A DNA stretch of 64,000 nucleotides from Mermis nigrescens (taxonomy: Eukaryota; Nematoda; Enoplea; Mermithida; Mermithidae): positions 994,936 to 1,058,935 of the forward strand of contig JAVLUZ010000169.1 in the NCBI GenBank assembly GCA_036768485.1. The letters run 5' to 3'. A model generated the notes under the pieces. That model was given only the letters and a program-made list of their open reading frames with translations, was not told where the DNA came from and did not search any database. Positions within the stretch are counted from its first letter, which is position 1. Every line of letters starts with the position of its first letter. The position numbers and the translations under genes were made by a program. This document shows positions 52,195 to 64,000 of the stretch, piece by piece.

Positions 52195-53380
52195 GTCAAC
52201 ATATCTAAACTTCTTGTTAAATTAACTAGTTACGGTATTGAACAACACCTATTTAACTGGTTAAAGGCTTTTCCATCTGATCGTATTCAGTGTGTTCGCG
52301 TTAATCAGTGTTTTTCAGATTATACGCTGTTACAAGTGGAGTTATTCAAGGTTCCATTCTTGGACCTACGTTGTTTTTGATTTTTATAAATGATATCTTT
52401 GATAACTTGTCAAGTTCGACTTTTATGTTTGCGGATGACCTAAAAATATCCAATCATTCCTGCAATTATCAAATACTTCAGACCGATTTAGATAGAATTT
52501 CCATTTAGGCCACCAAAAATTGTTTATTAATATCATATTCTAAATGCACAGCCCAATATTTGGGCAAAAATAATCCCAAATCGTCATATACACTCAATAC
52601 ACAAGTTATTACGAACGATTCTGTCTATGTTCAGTGATTTAGGAGAGCTAATTTCGCAAAACCTAAAATTTAAGGAACATTACAACAGTATAATCAAGAA
52701 AGCTTTCTTGAGATCTATCTTAATTAGAAAATTGTTTCTTTTTGCGTGATAAAAATAATCTCGTAAAGGCCTTCATTGTTTACATCAGACCGATCCTTGA
52801 ATATTCCTGTGCTTTATGGAACCCCTCTTATATTAGTGATATCAATAGGCTGGAGGCTCTGCAGCGTAAATTTACTAAATACATAGTTGGATACCACAGC
52901 CCTCTTTCTTACGACAGAACGCCTTAACCAACTTAACTTGTGTCGATTAAATTACGTTGCCTTCATATTTGCTTATGTATGATGTATCAAAATATTAGTC
53001 AAAAATCTTGTCTTTCCATGACAGATTTTTTTGTGCTTAATCAAAATACTACTCGCTGCACAAATTAATTCAAGCTAGTTGTTCCTCTTGTCCGTTCTAA
53101 TTTACAAAAATTTGACTTTTTCTATAAGTATATCTCTGTTTGGAATCACCTACCTGATTTTGTAGTCTCTTCCCCTAACTTAAATATATTCAAATCTAGA
53201 TTTATTGATGTTGACTTATCCAAATTTATTAGAGGGCGGGCTTAAATCGTCATTTTCATGACTCGCTCGTCGCTTTTGCTCGTACGCTTTTATTCTTTTG
53301 ACCGTACGTTTTATTACTCTTTTACATCCTTTGTAATTGTCGCGTTTCAGTAATAAATTATTTGAATGAATGAATGAATG
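52195..53380 (+). mobile_element. LINE relic with reverse transcriptase 3' half
   Basis: Broken frames carry YGIEQHLFNWLK-like (52230), GVIQGSILGPTLFLIFINDI (52340), FMFADDLKI (52430, the catalytic FADD), KNNLVKAFIVYIRPILEY (52750) and the C-terminal part, then a 3' end with a (GAAT)n-type tail at 53363-53380. The type resembles CR1/Rex/jockey-like LINEs. Stops and frameshifts throughout. Confidence 0.75.
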
Positions 53381-54645
53381 AAATAATTTATTACTGAAAC
53401 ATAACATAAAGAGGAACAACTAGCTTGAAACGATTTGTGCAGCGATGTAGTATTTTGATTAAGCACAAAAAAATCTGTCATGGAAAGACAAGATTTTTGA
53501 CTAATAATTTGATACATCATACATAAGCAAATATGAAGGTGACGTAATTCTAATCGACACAAGTTAAGTTGGTTAAGGCGTTCGTCAGAAGAAGAGGGCT
53601 ATGATATCCAACTATGTATTTAGTAAATTTACGCTGCAGAGCCTCCAGCCTATTGATATCACTAATATAAGAGGGGTTCCCGCAAAGCACTGGAATATTC
53701 AAGGATCGGTCTGACGTAAACAATGAAGGCCTTTACGAGATTATTTTTATCACGCGAAAAGAAGGATTTTCTAATTAAAATAGATCTCAAGAAAGCTTTC
53801 TTGATTATACTGTTGTAATGTTCCTTAAATTTCAGCTTTTGCGAAATTAGCACTCCTAAATCGCGAACATAGACAGAATCGTTCGTGTAATAACATGTGT
53901 AGTGAGTGTATATGACAATTTGGGATTATTTTTGCCCAAATATGGGGCTGTGCATTTAGAATATGATATTGGTAAACAATTTTTGGTGGCCCAAATGGAA
54001 ATTCTATCTAAAATCCGGATCTGAAGTATTTAATAATTGCAGGAAAGATTGAATATTTTTAGGTCATCCGCTATGAAGACATAAAAACTCGAACTTTACA
54101 AGTTACCTATCAAAGATATCATTTATAAAAATCAAAACCAACGTAGATCCAAGAATGGAACCCTGAATAACTCCACTTGTAACAGCGGTATAATCTGAAA
54201 AACGCTGATTAACGCGAACACACTGAATACGATAAACGATTAGATAGAAAACCCTTTAACCAATTAAATAGGTGTTGTTCAATACCGTAACTAGTTAATT
54301 TAACAAGAAGATTAATGTCGACTTTGTTGAAGGCTTTTGCAAAGTCTATATAAATAATATCAACGGTTTCTTTACATTCCAGTGATTTAACCCAAGAATA
54401 TTTACAATTCAATAGTTGCAATTCGCAAGATTTATGTTTTTGGAAACCGTATTGAAAAGGTGATATTAACTTATTAGTAGATAGATAAATTAATAGTTGA
54501 GTATTAATAATACTTTCCATTACCTCACAAGTTGAGCAACATATAGAAACAGGACGATATTTCTCAGTTAATGAGGGGTCACCCTTTTTAATTATAGGTA
54601 CAACGTAAGCCTCCCTCCAAATGTCTGGGATTATTTCATTCATTC
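53365..54645 (-). mobile_element. Second LINE copy, tail-to-tail with the first
   Basis: Same LINE on the minus strand with its 5' side at 54645: MNEIIPDIWREAYVVPIIKKGD, YRPVSICCSTCEVMESI, FQYGFQKHKSCE and IYIDFAKAFNKVD (the first catalytic Asp) are open in 54643-54209; later parts mirror 53350-52195. The two 3' tails meet at 53363-53390 in an (AATG)n/(CATT)n centre, making a ~1.2 kb-arm inverted repeat. Confidence 0.75.
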
Positions 54646-54744
54646 ATTCATAAGTAATATAATTACCTAAATCAATTCGGCGCGAAGCGCTGAAAAATTT
54701 TGAGTTTTAACTCTCTAAAATTTTGAGTTTTAACTCTCTAAAAA

Positions 54745-55384
54745 AAAATTGGAATGGAGGATATTCTGGAAAACAACGAAGTAAAAGATTTGGGTATTCT
54801 TTTGAACGAATATATGGATTTTTCGCCGCACATTGCACATATAGCTTAAAAGTGCATATTTTAGGATGTCATTGATTTTTCGAGCATTTAAGGCTAAAGA
54901 TGCTGAACTGCTAATTATGGCTTATAAAACGTATATCCGACCTTTACTAGAATATTGCACGGTTATTTGGTCACCACACAAAAAGCAAGACGTGAGAAGT
55001 ATTGAGAGAGTTCAAAGATACTTTACTAGAAGGGTCTTAAATTTTCCTGACTTGAGCTATAGTGAAAGATTAGATTTTCTCAAATTAGACTCACTTCAGT
55101 TACGTCGAGTCCGTCATGATCTATCGATGGCCTATAAAATTTACCATGGTCTTATAGACATCGATTTTAACGAGTTGTTTACGGTGTGTAATGGCATCAC
55201 TCGATCAGTTAACTCGGTAAAGCTAAAAATACCTAAATCTCGCTTAAATTTGAAATTGTATTGTTTTGCAAATAGACTCCCTCCTCTTTTGGAATAATTT
55301 GCCAGAAGAAGTTGTAAATGCCCCGAACTTTCCCTCCTTCAGCAGTCGTTTAGAGAAAATTAGTTTTACTTTAGACTATAAGTA
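54745..55384 (+). mobile_element. Second LINE family, C-terminal fragment
   Basis: Reads VKDLGILLNEYMDFSPHI, then MSLIFRAFKAKDAELL, KTYIRPLLEYCTVIWSP, RRVLNFPDLSYSERLDFL and, after a frameshift near 55283, a NNLPEEVVNAP-type end with stop at 55384. This is the thumb/C-terminal region of a CR1-like LINE, distinct from the one at 52195. 5'-truncated. Confidence 0.75.
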
Positions 55385-56860
55385 AGTGCAAACCGCCTTT
55401 ATAGTCCTTGCGCAGGTTTTTGATTATATATTTCATTGCATTGACTACATTTCAGTGTATGATTCTTTTCTTTTTTTAATTTGACCGAATTTGTATTGTT
55501 TTAAATTCCGTCTCTGTCGCAATAAACTATTTCTAAAACGCATTTTTAACATTACGAAAATTTTCCACAAATGCCAACTAAGCTCAAAAATTTTTTCCAT
55601 TTCCCGAAATTTTGGTTGACAAATAGACCGAAAAGTGGAAAAAAACGGTGGTTCAATCAAATAAATTCAATCCGGCCTTCACATACATTTAACCTCTCCA
55701 AAACGCATTATTGCATAAAAAAATTTTCCACAAATACCAACCAAGCCCAAAATTTTTTCCATTTTCCAAAATTCTGGTTGACAAATAGACCAAAAGTGGG
55801 AAGAACTACAGTGACTCGGAAAATGCGCATAGCAAACAGAGGATGGAAATTTAAATACAGTAATTTATACGAGAGAAAAGTTTTAACAACAGCTCAGACT
55901 TACAGATGGCGAATTTAAGCTTAAACAATAAAAAGAAAAGTTATCATCAAGAAAACGCGAAATAAGAAGTACATGTTAGGTGCTTAGGACGAATTAACAA
56001 GAATGATAAAAAGACATATGGTCACATAAATCACGACGAATTGAGTATGATCCTTATCAGCCAAAAAATTACCTATACGTACTTTTACACATGTACACGG
56101 GCAGCTGGTATAACGAGTTTAAACGATTTAGCCTGCCTGACATCACGATTCTTTTGAAAAGAGTATGAGTTTTTTGACCCTATCGTCAATTTGTCAGCTT
56201 TAAAAATTTTTGACCTATGTACGGCATTCGGGCGTGGTACACGCTCCATGTACCTACCTACTATGTATGTACCTATGCGGGTACGTAGATTTTCGCAAAC
56301 CTAGCCCGAGTACGTGTCATCGATGCCAGGTTTTTTATGCTCCAATTTTCCGTATACATACAGGCTAAAAGTAGGTAGGTACTTATACTAATATTAATAA
56401 TTTATTCGGATACACAAAGATTAAACGTCGCAAGGAAAATAAGATAGCAAAGTATAAAAATGCGAATGTCCTGGACACAAAGGCAAATACAATTGCGCTC
56501 ACGTGTGCCCAGCCCACCAAAAAAATTACAAAACCAACCTTTTTCAAATTTCTCTTAAATGTCTAAACATTTAGAGAAATTGGAATATATTGAGGAAGAT
56601 TGCCCCAAATTCTAGCTGATCTAGTAGCAAAGCAATACTTTCAACAATTAATTCGAAATAAACCCCTACGTCAGCGCTGAGAGCAGTTTAGGTACCTTAG
56701 TAAGTCCCGAAGGTACATATTTACTTAGAGTCGTGTCCGTATCGCATTAGTAAATACGGACCGGCCCAGTATTTACATTAGTACCCGCCTCTCACATCAA
56801 CCGATTCGCTAATTGTACAATATAAGGGGTACCTATGTAATATTTCAAACTTCGCCGCCG
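55385..56860. other. AT-rich DNA with a tandem duplication
   Basis: Contains a direct repeat at 55528-55690 and 55692-55805 (aaaacgcatt ... ccacaaatgccaac ... ttggttgacaaatagacc). The rest is anonymous, with gtacctacctac-type runs near 56250-56400. No gene. Confidence 0.5.
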
Positions 56861-56867
56861 CTTCCCC

Positions 56868-56945
56868 AAGTGGTTTAGCGGTATTACCATTCACTTCACG
56901 GCGCGAAATACAGAGTTCGGTTCCACGCGCAACAAGTATTTTTCT
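56868..56945 (+). other. Weak tRNA/SINE-like segment
   Basis: gtggtttagcggtattacc followed about 40 nt later by agttcggttcc resembles a degenerate A-box/B-box pair. No cloverleaf could be completed, so it is at most a tRNA-derived SINE remnant. Confidence 0.2.
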
Positions 56946-57029
56946 TGCGTGAGGCTGCCGGTCAAGCTCTCTCAGCTCTTAATAGTCAGACTGACTCACA
57001 GTGCCAATCATACGTGGGCAGCACCACAA

Positions 57030-57270
57030 TTCTGGGGTGCAAGATTTTTCGAAGGTCAAAAAATGGCTTTGAAAATTGTGGTATGGCGAAAAAAGACACC
57101 TTTGTTCAACGTTTCTCATCGAGCACTATTCATTGGCTTCAAAAAATTGTTAAAAAAAAACAAAAATTTCAAAAAATTGAATTCTAGGGGGGTTATTTTG
57201 ATTTCTCGAAGGGGGGTGCATACCCCCAAACCTCCTACGCCCAGGTTTAGTGGCAATGCTCAAGGGTTTA
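57030..57270 (+). repeat. Interspersed GC-rich repeat copy
   Basis: Same chain as 7236-7450: cgagcactattcattggcttc, a ttgaattctaggggggttatt block and a ggtgcatacccccaaacc block. One of at least five copies in the window. Confidence 0.6.
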
Positions 57271-57863
57271 GAGCCAAATAACGCGCAGTTTAGCGTGGTT
57301 ACGTTAACGTTATTTTAACGTTTTAATACCGTTAACGTGGCCTAAAATTAAAAACGTTAACGCTAACGTTTTTAATTTAGGAAGTTGACGTTAACGGTAA
57401 CTTTATTTTTTTAACTAACGTTAACGTGAAATAACGTTACTTAAACCACAAAATTACTTGCAGCTCGCAATTTACTGTAGCAAGATTCATGATTGAGACG
57501 ACGCGAGCGACAGGACAGAACAGAACGAAACCGGGTTTACCAAGTTAGGTTTTCTCCCCATTTTGACAGTTTTTTAGGCCGTGAGAGACATTTTTTATCA
57601 ATTGAGGTTGTTCCGCGCGTATGCTTAACCATTAATTGAGGGGTTTTTTAGGCAGTTCGAAGATTAAAATTGGTTTTTTTTTGACAATAGCACTTAGCAA
57701 CGAACCCAGTTGGTCGGTACATGTATTTATAAAAGTAGTAAGATTTAGAAAATCAGTAATCAATTTAGACTCCTCTTTTTGCATTCACTGAGCCTAAACA
57801 AGAAACAAGGATGAAGCACCCTAAAAGATCTTTTTCTGCATGTGGCCGGTTGTCCTTATACAC

Positions 57864-58052
57864 CAGGGGCGGATTTAGGGGAGGCGGGGTAGCGGCCGCT
57901 TCCCCCATTGGACCAAAATAGTGCGCAAAATTAAGGATTTTTGAGCGATTTTTAGCGATTTTCTGGTTAAAACTGCTAATTTTTCCGCCCAAGTCAGGGT
58001 TCCGCCCCCCTTAGGGGTACCGCCCCTTAGGAAAATCCTGGATCCGCCACTG
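57864..58052. mobile_element. hAT-type MITE with 8-bp target duplication
   Basis: 189 bp; ends caggggcggatttagg and cctggatccgccactg are inverse. TTATACAC is duplicated exactly at 57856-57863 and 58053-58060, the hAT signature length. GC-rich tips, AT-rich middle. The complete duplication indicates a fairly young insertion. Confidence 0.9.
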
Positions 58053-58339
58053 TTATACACTCATGTTTGTTCATCCTTACCTAATAACGGGTGTTCAATA
58101 TAAATCTGCACTGGCTTTAAAGTCGTTCTATTGACGACTTGAAAGGTATAAATTAAACATCCAATATATAGATCGAAGAGCAAAAAAAGCTGAATAATTT
58201 ACAATCATGGACGACTTTCAATAACTCCATACCTGCGAATAGTATCAATACGTTTAAGAATACTCGCACATAGCTTCTGTACAACATTTTTATCAACTTT
58301 TTTAAACAATATTTTAAACAAAACAAGATTTTTATAAAA

Positions 58340-58530
58340 GTCAAAAAATTGTGGTTTGGCGAAAAAAGCACAATTTTTCAACGTTTATCATTGAGCACTA
58401 TCCATTGGCATTAAAACATTGCGAAAAAGAGGAAAAAATTGTCAAAAATTGAATTCTAGAGGTTATTTTTATTTATGGGGGATGCATACCCCTGCGCCCA
58501 GGTATTGTGGTAATGGTGGGATGGATTTCC
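58340..58530 (+). repeat. Interspersed GC-rich repeat copy
   Basis: Contains ttgagcactatccattggc and gaattctagaggttatttttatt, matching the copy at 57030-57270 in the same orientation. Confidence 0.6.
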
Positions 58531-58939
58531 GAAAAGGTGGTACCAAAAATTCGCCTATATTTTATGCATATTCCAGAAAACTTTTTGATGGCCATGAGTG
58601 AGTGTAGATTGCTATGTACAAAGAAGTTCACTAACGTTAACATTAACGCGTTAACGTTATTTTTTAGGCGAAGTTAGCGTTAACGCTAACGTTATTTTAT
58701 TTTGAAAAACGCTAACGCTAACGTTTTCTTCTTTTCCCTAACGTAACCACGCTAAGTAGACTATAGCTAATCGGATGAAAGGCCTTACGCCGATTGGCTG
58801 ATTCTCACCCTTCGAATCACCTAGTAAAATTATATAAGTAGATTTGATTTGCAAATGCATTCCTAGGCAGTAGGTACGCGAATGACCATAACACTAATAA
58901 TAATCTTCAGTAGGTAAGAGATTATTATGAATAATACTA

Positions 58940-59711
58940 TACTAGCAAAGAAAAATGTCTAGACGGAACAAAAAAGATGAATATACTTGGAATTGTGGAT
59001 TATTATGGATGTAAAAGGAGGGGACTAGGAAAAATCTGGCCTAAAGTCGGAAAATCTGCTAAAAATCACACTTTCTCTAAGCAACGCAAAAAATCGATGT
59101 ATATTCTGCGGCCAACAGATTAAAATAAATATTCAACCATAACAATGATTGAAACAGCAGCACGTTAGCTCGTGCAGTAGCTATGGGAAATGATATTAAG
59201 TAAACTAACAGTCTTCCAAGCCAATTGAATGAAATAGCAAACATCGAAGACAATTGAAGACATGGTTGGTTAAAAACAGTAGGAAACACGTAAGTTGGAC
59301 TTGAAACAGACTTAATGTAGATACACTAGCATGCCCGAAACGATTGTGTGCACTAATCAATCGGCTCCTGCTTTGCTTGCTATAATGCTCATAAAACAAA
59401 ACAACTTTAAATACAATACCTCTTAGCTTTCTATCAATCAGGTGCCAGCAATTTAAAAAAAGCAACCTTGATAGATTTCGTTTATACACTCTTATCTGAA
59501 ACTTCGAACATTATTTAAAAAAGACACTTTTTTAGGAGGCCGCAGAATATACATCGATTTTTTGCGTTGCTTAGAGAAAGTGTGATTTTTAGCAGATTTT
59601 CCGACTTTAGGTAGATTTTTCCTAGTCCCCTCCTTTTACATCCATAATAATCCACAATTCCAAGTATATTCATCTTTTTTTGTTCCATCGGAGCATTTTT
59701 CTTTGCTAGTA
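58940..59711. mobile_element. Long-TIR MITE, 770 bp
   Basis: Arms 58942-59113 and 59537-59709 are inverse (ctagcaaagaaaaatg at the tip; cacactttctctaagcaacg inside). TA at both borders fits a TA target. The 420-bp core has no recognisable gene. Confidence 0.8.
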
Positions 59712-60019
59712 CACTACTTTTAATTAGCGTGATTTCAGTACATCAGTCAAGTAAACACAATCAGTAACATGCCACAATAATGACAACAGTCCAAGAACGC
59801 GGAAAACAATATTGTTCTTAACATCAGCATTATCCTTTTTAAACAAGACAACCTTATTGACACCATCCATTTTCAAATTAAAACTGCATTAAGTTATTTC
59901 TTCTTCTAATGTGCAGTTCACTTATAATCAAGCACAAAAATTTAACCAACGAATTCACATTGCAAATCCTCACTCAATCAATACACAAGCACAATGTGTT
60001 GTGACTTTTGAAATTGAAA

Positions 60020-60115
60020 AACACCCAATTTTCAATTTTCAAATTGAAAATTGGATCAATTTTCAAATTGAAAATTGGGTCAATTTTCAAATTGAAAATT
60101 GGGTGTTTGAATTTG
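60020..60115. repeat. 24-bp palindromic tandem repeat, about three units
   Basis: ccaattttcaaattgaaaattgg is itself a palindrome and repeats with period 24 (60023-60107). The short frame through it is an artefact of the repeat. Confidence 0.8.
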
Positions 60116-60429
60116 CGATGAAGAAAATAATCAAAAGATAGTCACTTGGTTTATTTAAGCCGAGTAATAAAATAACGACCGTCCACCAATTCCAAACTAA
60201 ACGCAACTAATCTGATCACTATGAAAAGTTTTGAAAAATGAGCTTGCTAAGCGAGAGTTGTAAACCAAGAGAAACTTAAAGTTAAAACCTACCATTAAAT
60301 TATGAGAGAATTATAAAAGATTTTAAACTTCAAGAAAATGGAAAAGGCGGGATGTTGGTAAATTAGAAGGCAAAGATTTTCGGCAAAAAATTCAAAAACT
60401 TCACGCAAATATCAAAATGTAAGGAACAC

Positions 60430-61760
60430 TAACGCTTTGATTTGGCAGTAAAATAAATTTGTAGTATAGACTACATATTAACAACAAATGAATAGTGCAA
60501 ACTTTACACAACTACTAGGTGTAGAGAATACTAACAGCTTACAGCTTATTAATGTACATGATTACAATAAAGCTGTATATCTTTGTCGACTTCTGTGCAC
60601 AGTAGTGTGATTGCTGGTTCATTTTAAACCACTTTTGCAGGCAATTTACATCAATTAAACGATAGCTCTCCATGTGCAAGATTTTGTGAAACATATTATA
60701 AACACGGCTAAGAAAGATTTAACTTTAATGCAACCCATTTAAGACAAAATTACATCTCTTCAATGATCTAAGTGACACTTTGAACATAATTTTTAAATCA
60801 CTTTAGATTACTTTTGGAGGGTAAACAAACTCACTTAATTGATGTCTCACATATGAATCCTTGAAAATTTCTTTGACTTCAGTTACAAAGTCTCTGCAAG
60901 TCTATCGAATTAGGAGTCAGACACGCAACGTAAACTTTACACAAACACATAGCGTAAAGAATATTTTAGTCGGATTCGTAATTTTGATATTGCTCCGATA
61001 TTTCTTTCAACATTTATGGAAAAAATGAGTCTCCATAATGTTTTAATGACATGCAAACATTAGGTTTAAACCACTTTTGCAATACTGCTGAGTGTAAGCA
61101 AGCGCGCCCAATTGACGTATATATTTCATTCCCCTGTAAAATTTTTATATCTCAGGAAAAAAATTTCGATTTTTGCAATGCTCTAGGAACAAAGGCTAAC
61201 ATGCAGTGTGCAAAAAATTACTCGATATTATGATCAACATTCATGAAAAAATTATGTCTCTCGCGCTGGTCTGAGGACATATAAACAATGAATGTAAACT
61301 ACTTTACATCACTCTCTGGATGTAAACAAACGCGCCTACGTGACGTCTCACATTTGATCCTTTTGAAAATTTCTAGGCTCCAAGAAAAAATTAGGTTTCA
61401 GGAATGCTCAAAAACGAAGATAAATATATATGTAGTGTAAACTTCATGTAAACACCTAGTGTAAAGAAGATTTTAGTCAGATTCGCAATTTTGATATTGT
61501 TCCGATATAACGATTAATATTTATGAAAAAATTAAGTCTACATAATGTTCTATGGGCAAACTAACAAATTGGTGTAAACTACTTTACAACACCGTAGAGT
61601 GTAAACATATGCGCCAGACTGGCATATCAAATTTGATTCCTGGTCCATTTATAGACTTGATAAACGTGTCCCTGACTCATAACCGGAGAAGCAGGCAGAA
61701 AAAACAAGACAGAAACGCATTTAAAACTCCAAATTTTTGACTTTGTACACTCGCTAAATA
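60430..61760 (+). repeat. Diverged ~250 bp tandem array
   Basis: A block with a taaaccacttttgca or taaactactttaca phrase followed by tgtaaacaaacgcgcc and tgacgtctcaca recurs at about 60811, 61062, 61300 and 61574, and weakly at 60620. Longer stretches (gtcggattcgtaattttgatattg) match with a ~500 bp offset (60970, 61475). An old satellite-like array without genes. Confidence 0.65.
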
Positions 61761-63756
61761 TTAATGTATAGACAATTTGCTTTGACATGCACCCGATATG
61801 CAAAGCACTTTATTTTTATTCTATTAGAACTTATCCCGACTTCTGACGGAGAAAGTGGCGGGAACAAAAAACGCAACAAAAAACGTATTTTCCATCATTT
61901 AGAACACTGTAAACTTTAAAATTCCGTACCGAACTCCCCATTGAGTTTAAAGAAATTCGGTTTGGTACAATTTGTAGCTTTTAAATCGTAGTACATTCCT
62001 GTGTGCCAAAATTCTGTTGCAAAAATTATTCGGCATGATTTATCAATCAAACTTCGGAAAAAACGTGTTTTTTAGCCCATTTTTTACCTCTGATTTCGAA
62101 CTTTACACCCCCATAAATAACTCAATATTGCGTTTTTTTAAAATGCGGTTTGCTGCGATGTTTAGCCCCTGTGAGGCACTTTATTAATGCTGTCTTCGAT
62201 TTGCACTGACTCATAAGCGGAAAAATTTGGCAGAGAAATCTTAGTTAAAATCCGTTTTTTTACACCATCCACTAGAGTGTAAACTTTAAACCCCAGGATC
62301 TAACTCACCATAGAGCATACAAGACTTTGCTTATATGCAGAATGTAGCCCTTGATCCGCTCTACATTTCTGTCAGAAAACATTTTAAAAACCTCATAACC
62401 GGAGTTAGTATCGGACATAGGAAGGTTGAAAACTCGACCAAAAAGTGCTTTTTCACCCCCAGATTTTCGCACTCTTTACACTGCCGTTCGATAAATAATG
62501 CGAATTTCAAAAACAAAAAAGTGTCATCTGTAGAATTCATCCTCTATTATCCTATTCTGTTCAATCCTTCAAGTCATTAATACTCAGTTGTCCACATGCC
62601 GCAGTAAAGGTCCCAAAATTTGTCCTATGTTATAACGTTACACAAAAACTTTACACCTTCTTTACACAGTCAATTTTGAGTTTCAAGAAAAACAAAAAAA
62701 CAGGGGCAGCGAATTTTTTATTATCTTTCTTTTTAAAAAAAACCGCACCTTCCAGAAGTGTCCCGTTATAGCTGTAGGGGGAGTGCCCAGGTGTTGGGGG
62801 TACCCAAGTATACTATAGGTACGCGCTAACGCGCTACCTATGATGAAACTATTAAATCAAAACAAGTTCTACGAAACGAGTTTAAGCCTATCTAAATTTA
62901 AGGCTTTTAGCTTTTCATAAAAATTGCTTAGCTTGTACATACATATATCCAACCTTTTTGTAAATTTCCGCTGTAGTCACCCGTATCCTGTTGATATCAG
63001 AAAGCAAATGAGGGCTCCATACAGTTGGAGCATACCTACATACACTCTACTATAGGCCGAACACAATTCTTAAAAGCAAGAACAAACATTTTTAGATCAC
63101 GTGATTCAGAACATTTGGAAATCAAAGCGCTCATTTTCGAAAGTTTTGCTGATATATTATAGTTGTTTCATTCCAGAGCTCATTCCCACTTTAGAGTTCA
63201 TTACTGTAGCAGAATGTCTTATGAGTTAGGTTATTGCAGCAGTGTTAGATGTGACACAGTTTAAGCAAAACGCTTTAAACATCAATAAAAAGAGTTTAAA
63301 GTTGCCAGCTGCTACGAGAGCGGGACTGGAAAAGCCGTCTGTGCAGTGAACAACTAATACAGCAATAAGAATTTAGATAAAATGGGCTATTTGGAATGGA
63401 ATTGATTATAGTACAATTACAACGTCAAGCATAGTTAAAATTAAAAAAGTATCACTTACATACCTATGTAGCCTTATTGCACGGAACCTTGCGTTTTCTT
63501 CAAAAGTGGTCGAAATTGACTATAAACTGTGGAGTAATGTAGTTTTAGCATTACTACGACTTTTGAGTAGATTTTGACCCAAAAAGCTCAATTTTGCGAC
63601 CTCCCTGTCCCAAGACCGACCGATCCCCACAGATCGGCCAAGCGGTGTATCTAAATGGTAGTTACTTATTTACTACATCTGCTTTTATTCACTGCAACGT
63701 TCTTACAGCTGCAGCTTTGACGTAACAGTTCCAAATCTGTTCAAAGAAAATCTACA
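61761..63756. other. Anonymous AT-rich DNA
   Basis: Contains further isolated tgtaaacttta phrases to about 62660, an A/T-rich run near 62690-62745 and a GC patch at 62775-62850 with a self-complementary gcgctaacgcgc. No gene seen. Confidence 0.4.
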
Positions 63757-63877
63757 TATAGTCTGTTTCACATAAGTAAGAATTTTCTTCGTCAGTTAGC
63801 CAAGGTGTGCTATAATCGCAATTTGTCAGAGATGATTTTTAAGACTTAACGCCCAAACTCGAGTGAAACGGACTATA
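63757..63877. mobile_element. Mariner-type MITE, 121 bp
   Basis: Ends tatagtctgtttca and tgaaacggactata, same family as 11060-11289, half its length. TA borders. Confidence 0.75.
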
Positions 63878-64000
63878 GTGTATCTAAAATTCCAGGCTAG
63901 ACTAACGTTGGGGTTATGTAGGTAAGTACCTATGTACATATAAACGCGATGTTTTATTTCTAGCCAAGTGCATTCACTAAATAATATATAACGAATTGTT

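Larger units (their letters stand above)
57285..58755. mobile_element. Element with TTAACG-array ends
   Basis: Ends 57285-57440 and 58625-58755 are built of gttaacg/cgttaac units and are mutually inverted (agcgtggttacgttaacg against cgctaacg...gtaaccacgct). Between them are a complete hAT MITE (57864-58052) and another interspersed repeat copy. No transposase is visible; a foldback-type non-autonomous element is likely. Confidence 0.55.

Overview
The window is intron-containing, AT-rich eukaryotic DNA made almost entirely of mobile elements; I see no convincing host gene. Multi-exon transposase genes, non-LTR retrotransposon relics, hAT- and mariner-type MITEs and Polinton-like elements point to an animal, most likely an arthropod. 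Runs such as ggtacctacctatgta recall hemipteran genomes, but the species cannot be fixed from the sequence. Two runs of N (26702-26875 and 49868-49967) show it is a draft scaffold.

The centrepiece is a Polinton/Maverick-like (adintovirus-like) family. Copy B (27504-40606, minus strand) is nearly complete, about 13.1 kb between ~230 bp terminal inverted repeats (TIRs). In coding order it carries a protein-primed type B DNA polymerase, a small membrane protein, a Cys-rich protein, a retroviral-type integrase with chromodomain, a zinc-binding protein, an unknown protein, a packaging ATPase, two small conserved proteins, a pVI/pX-like minor capsid protein, the candidate major capsid protein, an adenain-like protease, a candidate penton and, last, a TATA-binding protein (TBP) homologue. 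Copy A (13974-24875, plus strand) is a more decayed relative in the opposite orientation with the same gene order, cut off inside the capsid gene next to a Jockey-like LINE. A third, much more divergent capsid relic lies at 2205-3175 inside another TIR element that sits within a retrotransposon gag gene. Broken Polinton ends are also present at 49335-49867.

My main candidate for something undescribed is transcriptional. The element encodes its own TBP-like factor, and seven of its genes have a TATA box (TATAAAAG, TATATAAG or TATAAATAG) 38-93 nt before the ATG. In three junctions the TATA box contains the stop codon of the preceding gene; in two more it starts 1-3 nt after that stop. The capsid block has no internal TATA boxes; its genes are joined by a 1-nt TAATG overlap, a 2-nt gap and a 19-nt overlap, as if read from one transcript.

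Region by region: 1-9300 degraded repeats, a split gag and the TIR element with the capsid relic; 9314-11928 an element with ~600 bp inverted repeats; 11929-13967 an element whose ends are arrays of a palindromic satellite; 13974-24875 Polinton copy A; 25000-26701 LINE; 26876-27480 C2H2 gene relic; 27504-40606 Polinton copy B; 40607-46270 a FLYWCH/Mutator-like transposon with 17-bp-repeat ends and a largely intact six-exon transposase; 46270-49085 a 2.8 kb palindrome with two C2H2 genes; 49335-49867 Polinton ends; 50000-55900 small palindromes and LINE relics; 55900-64000 MITEs, satellite arrays and anonymous AT-rich DNA.
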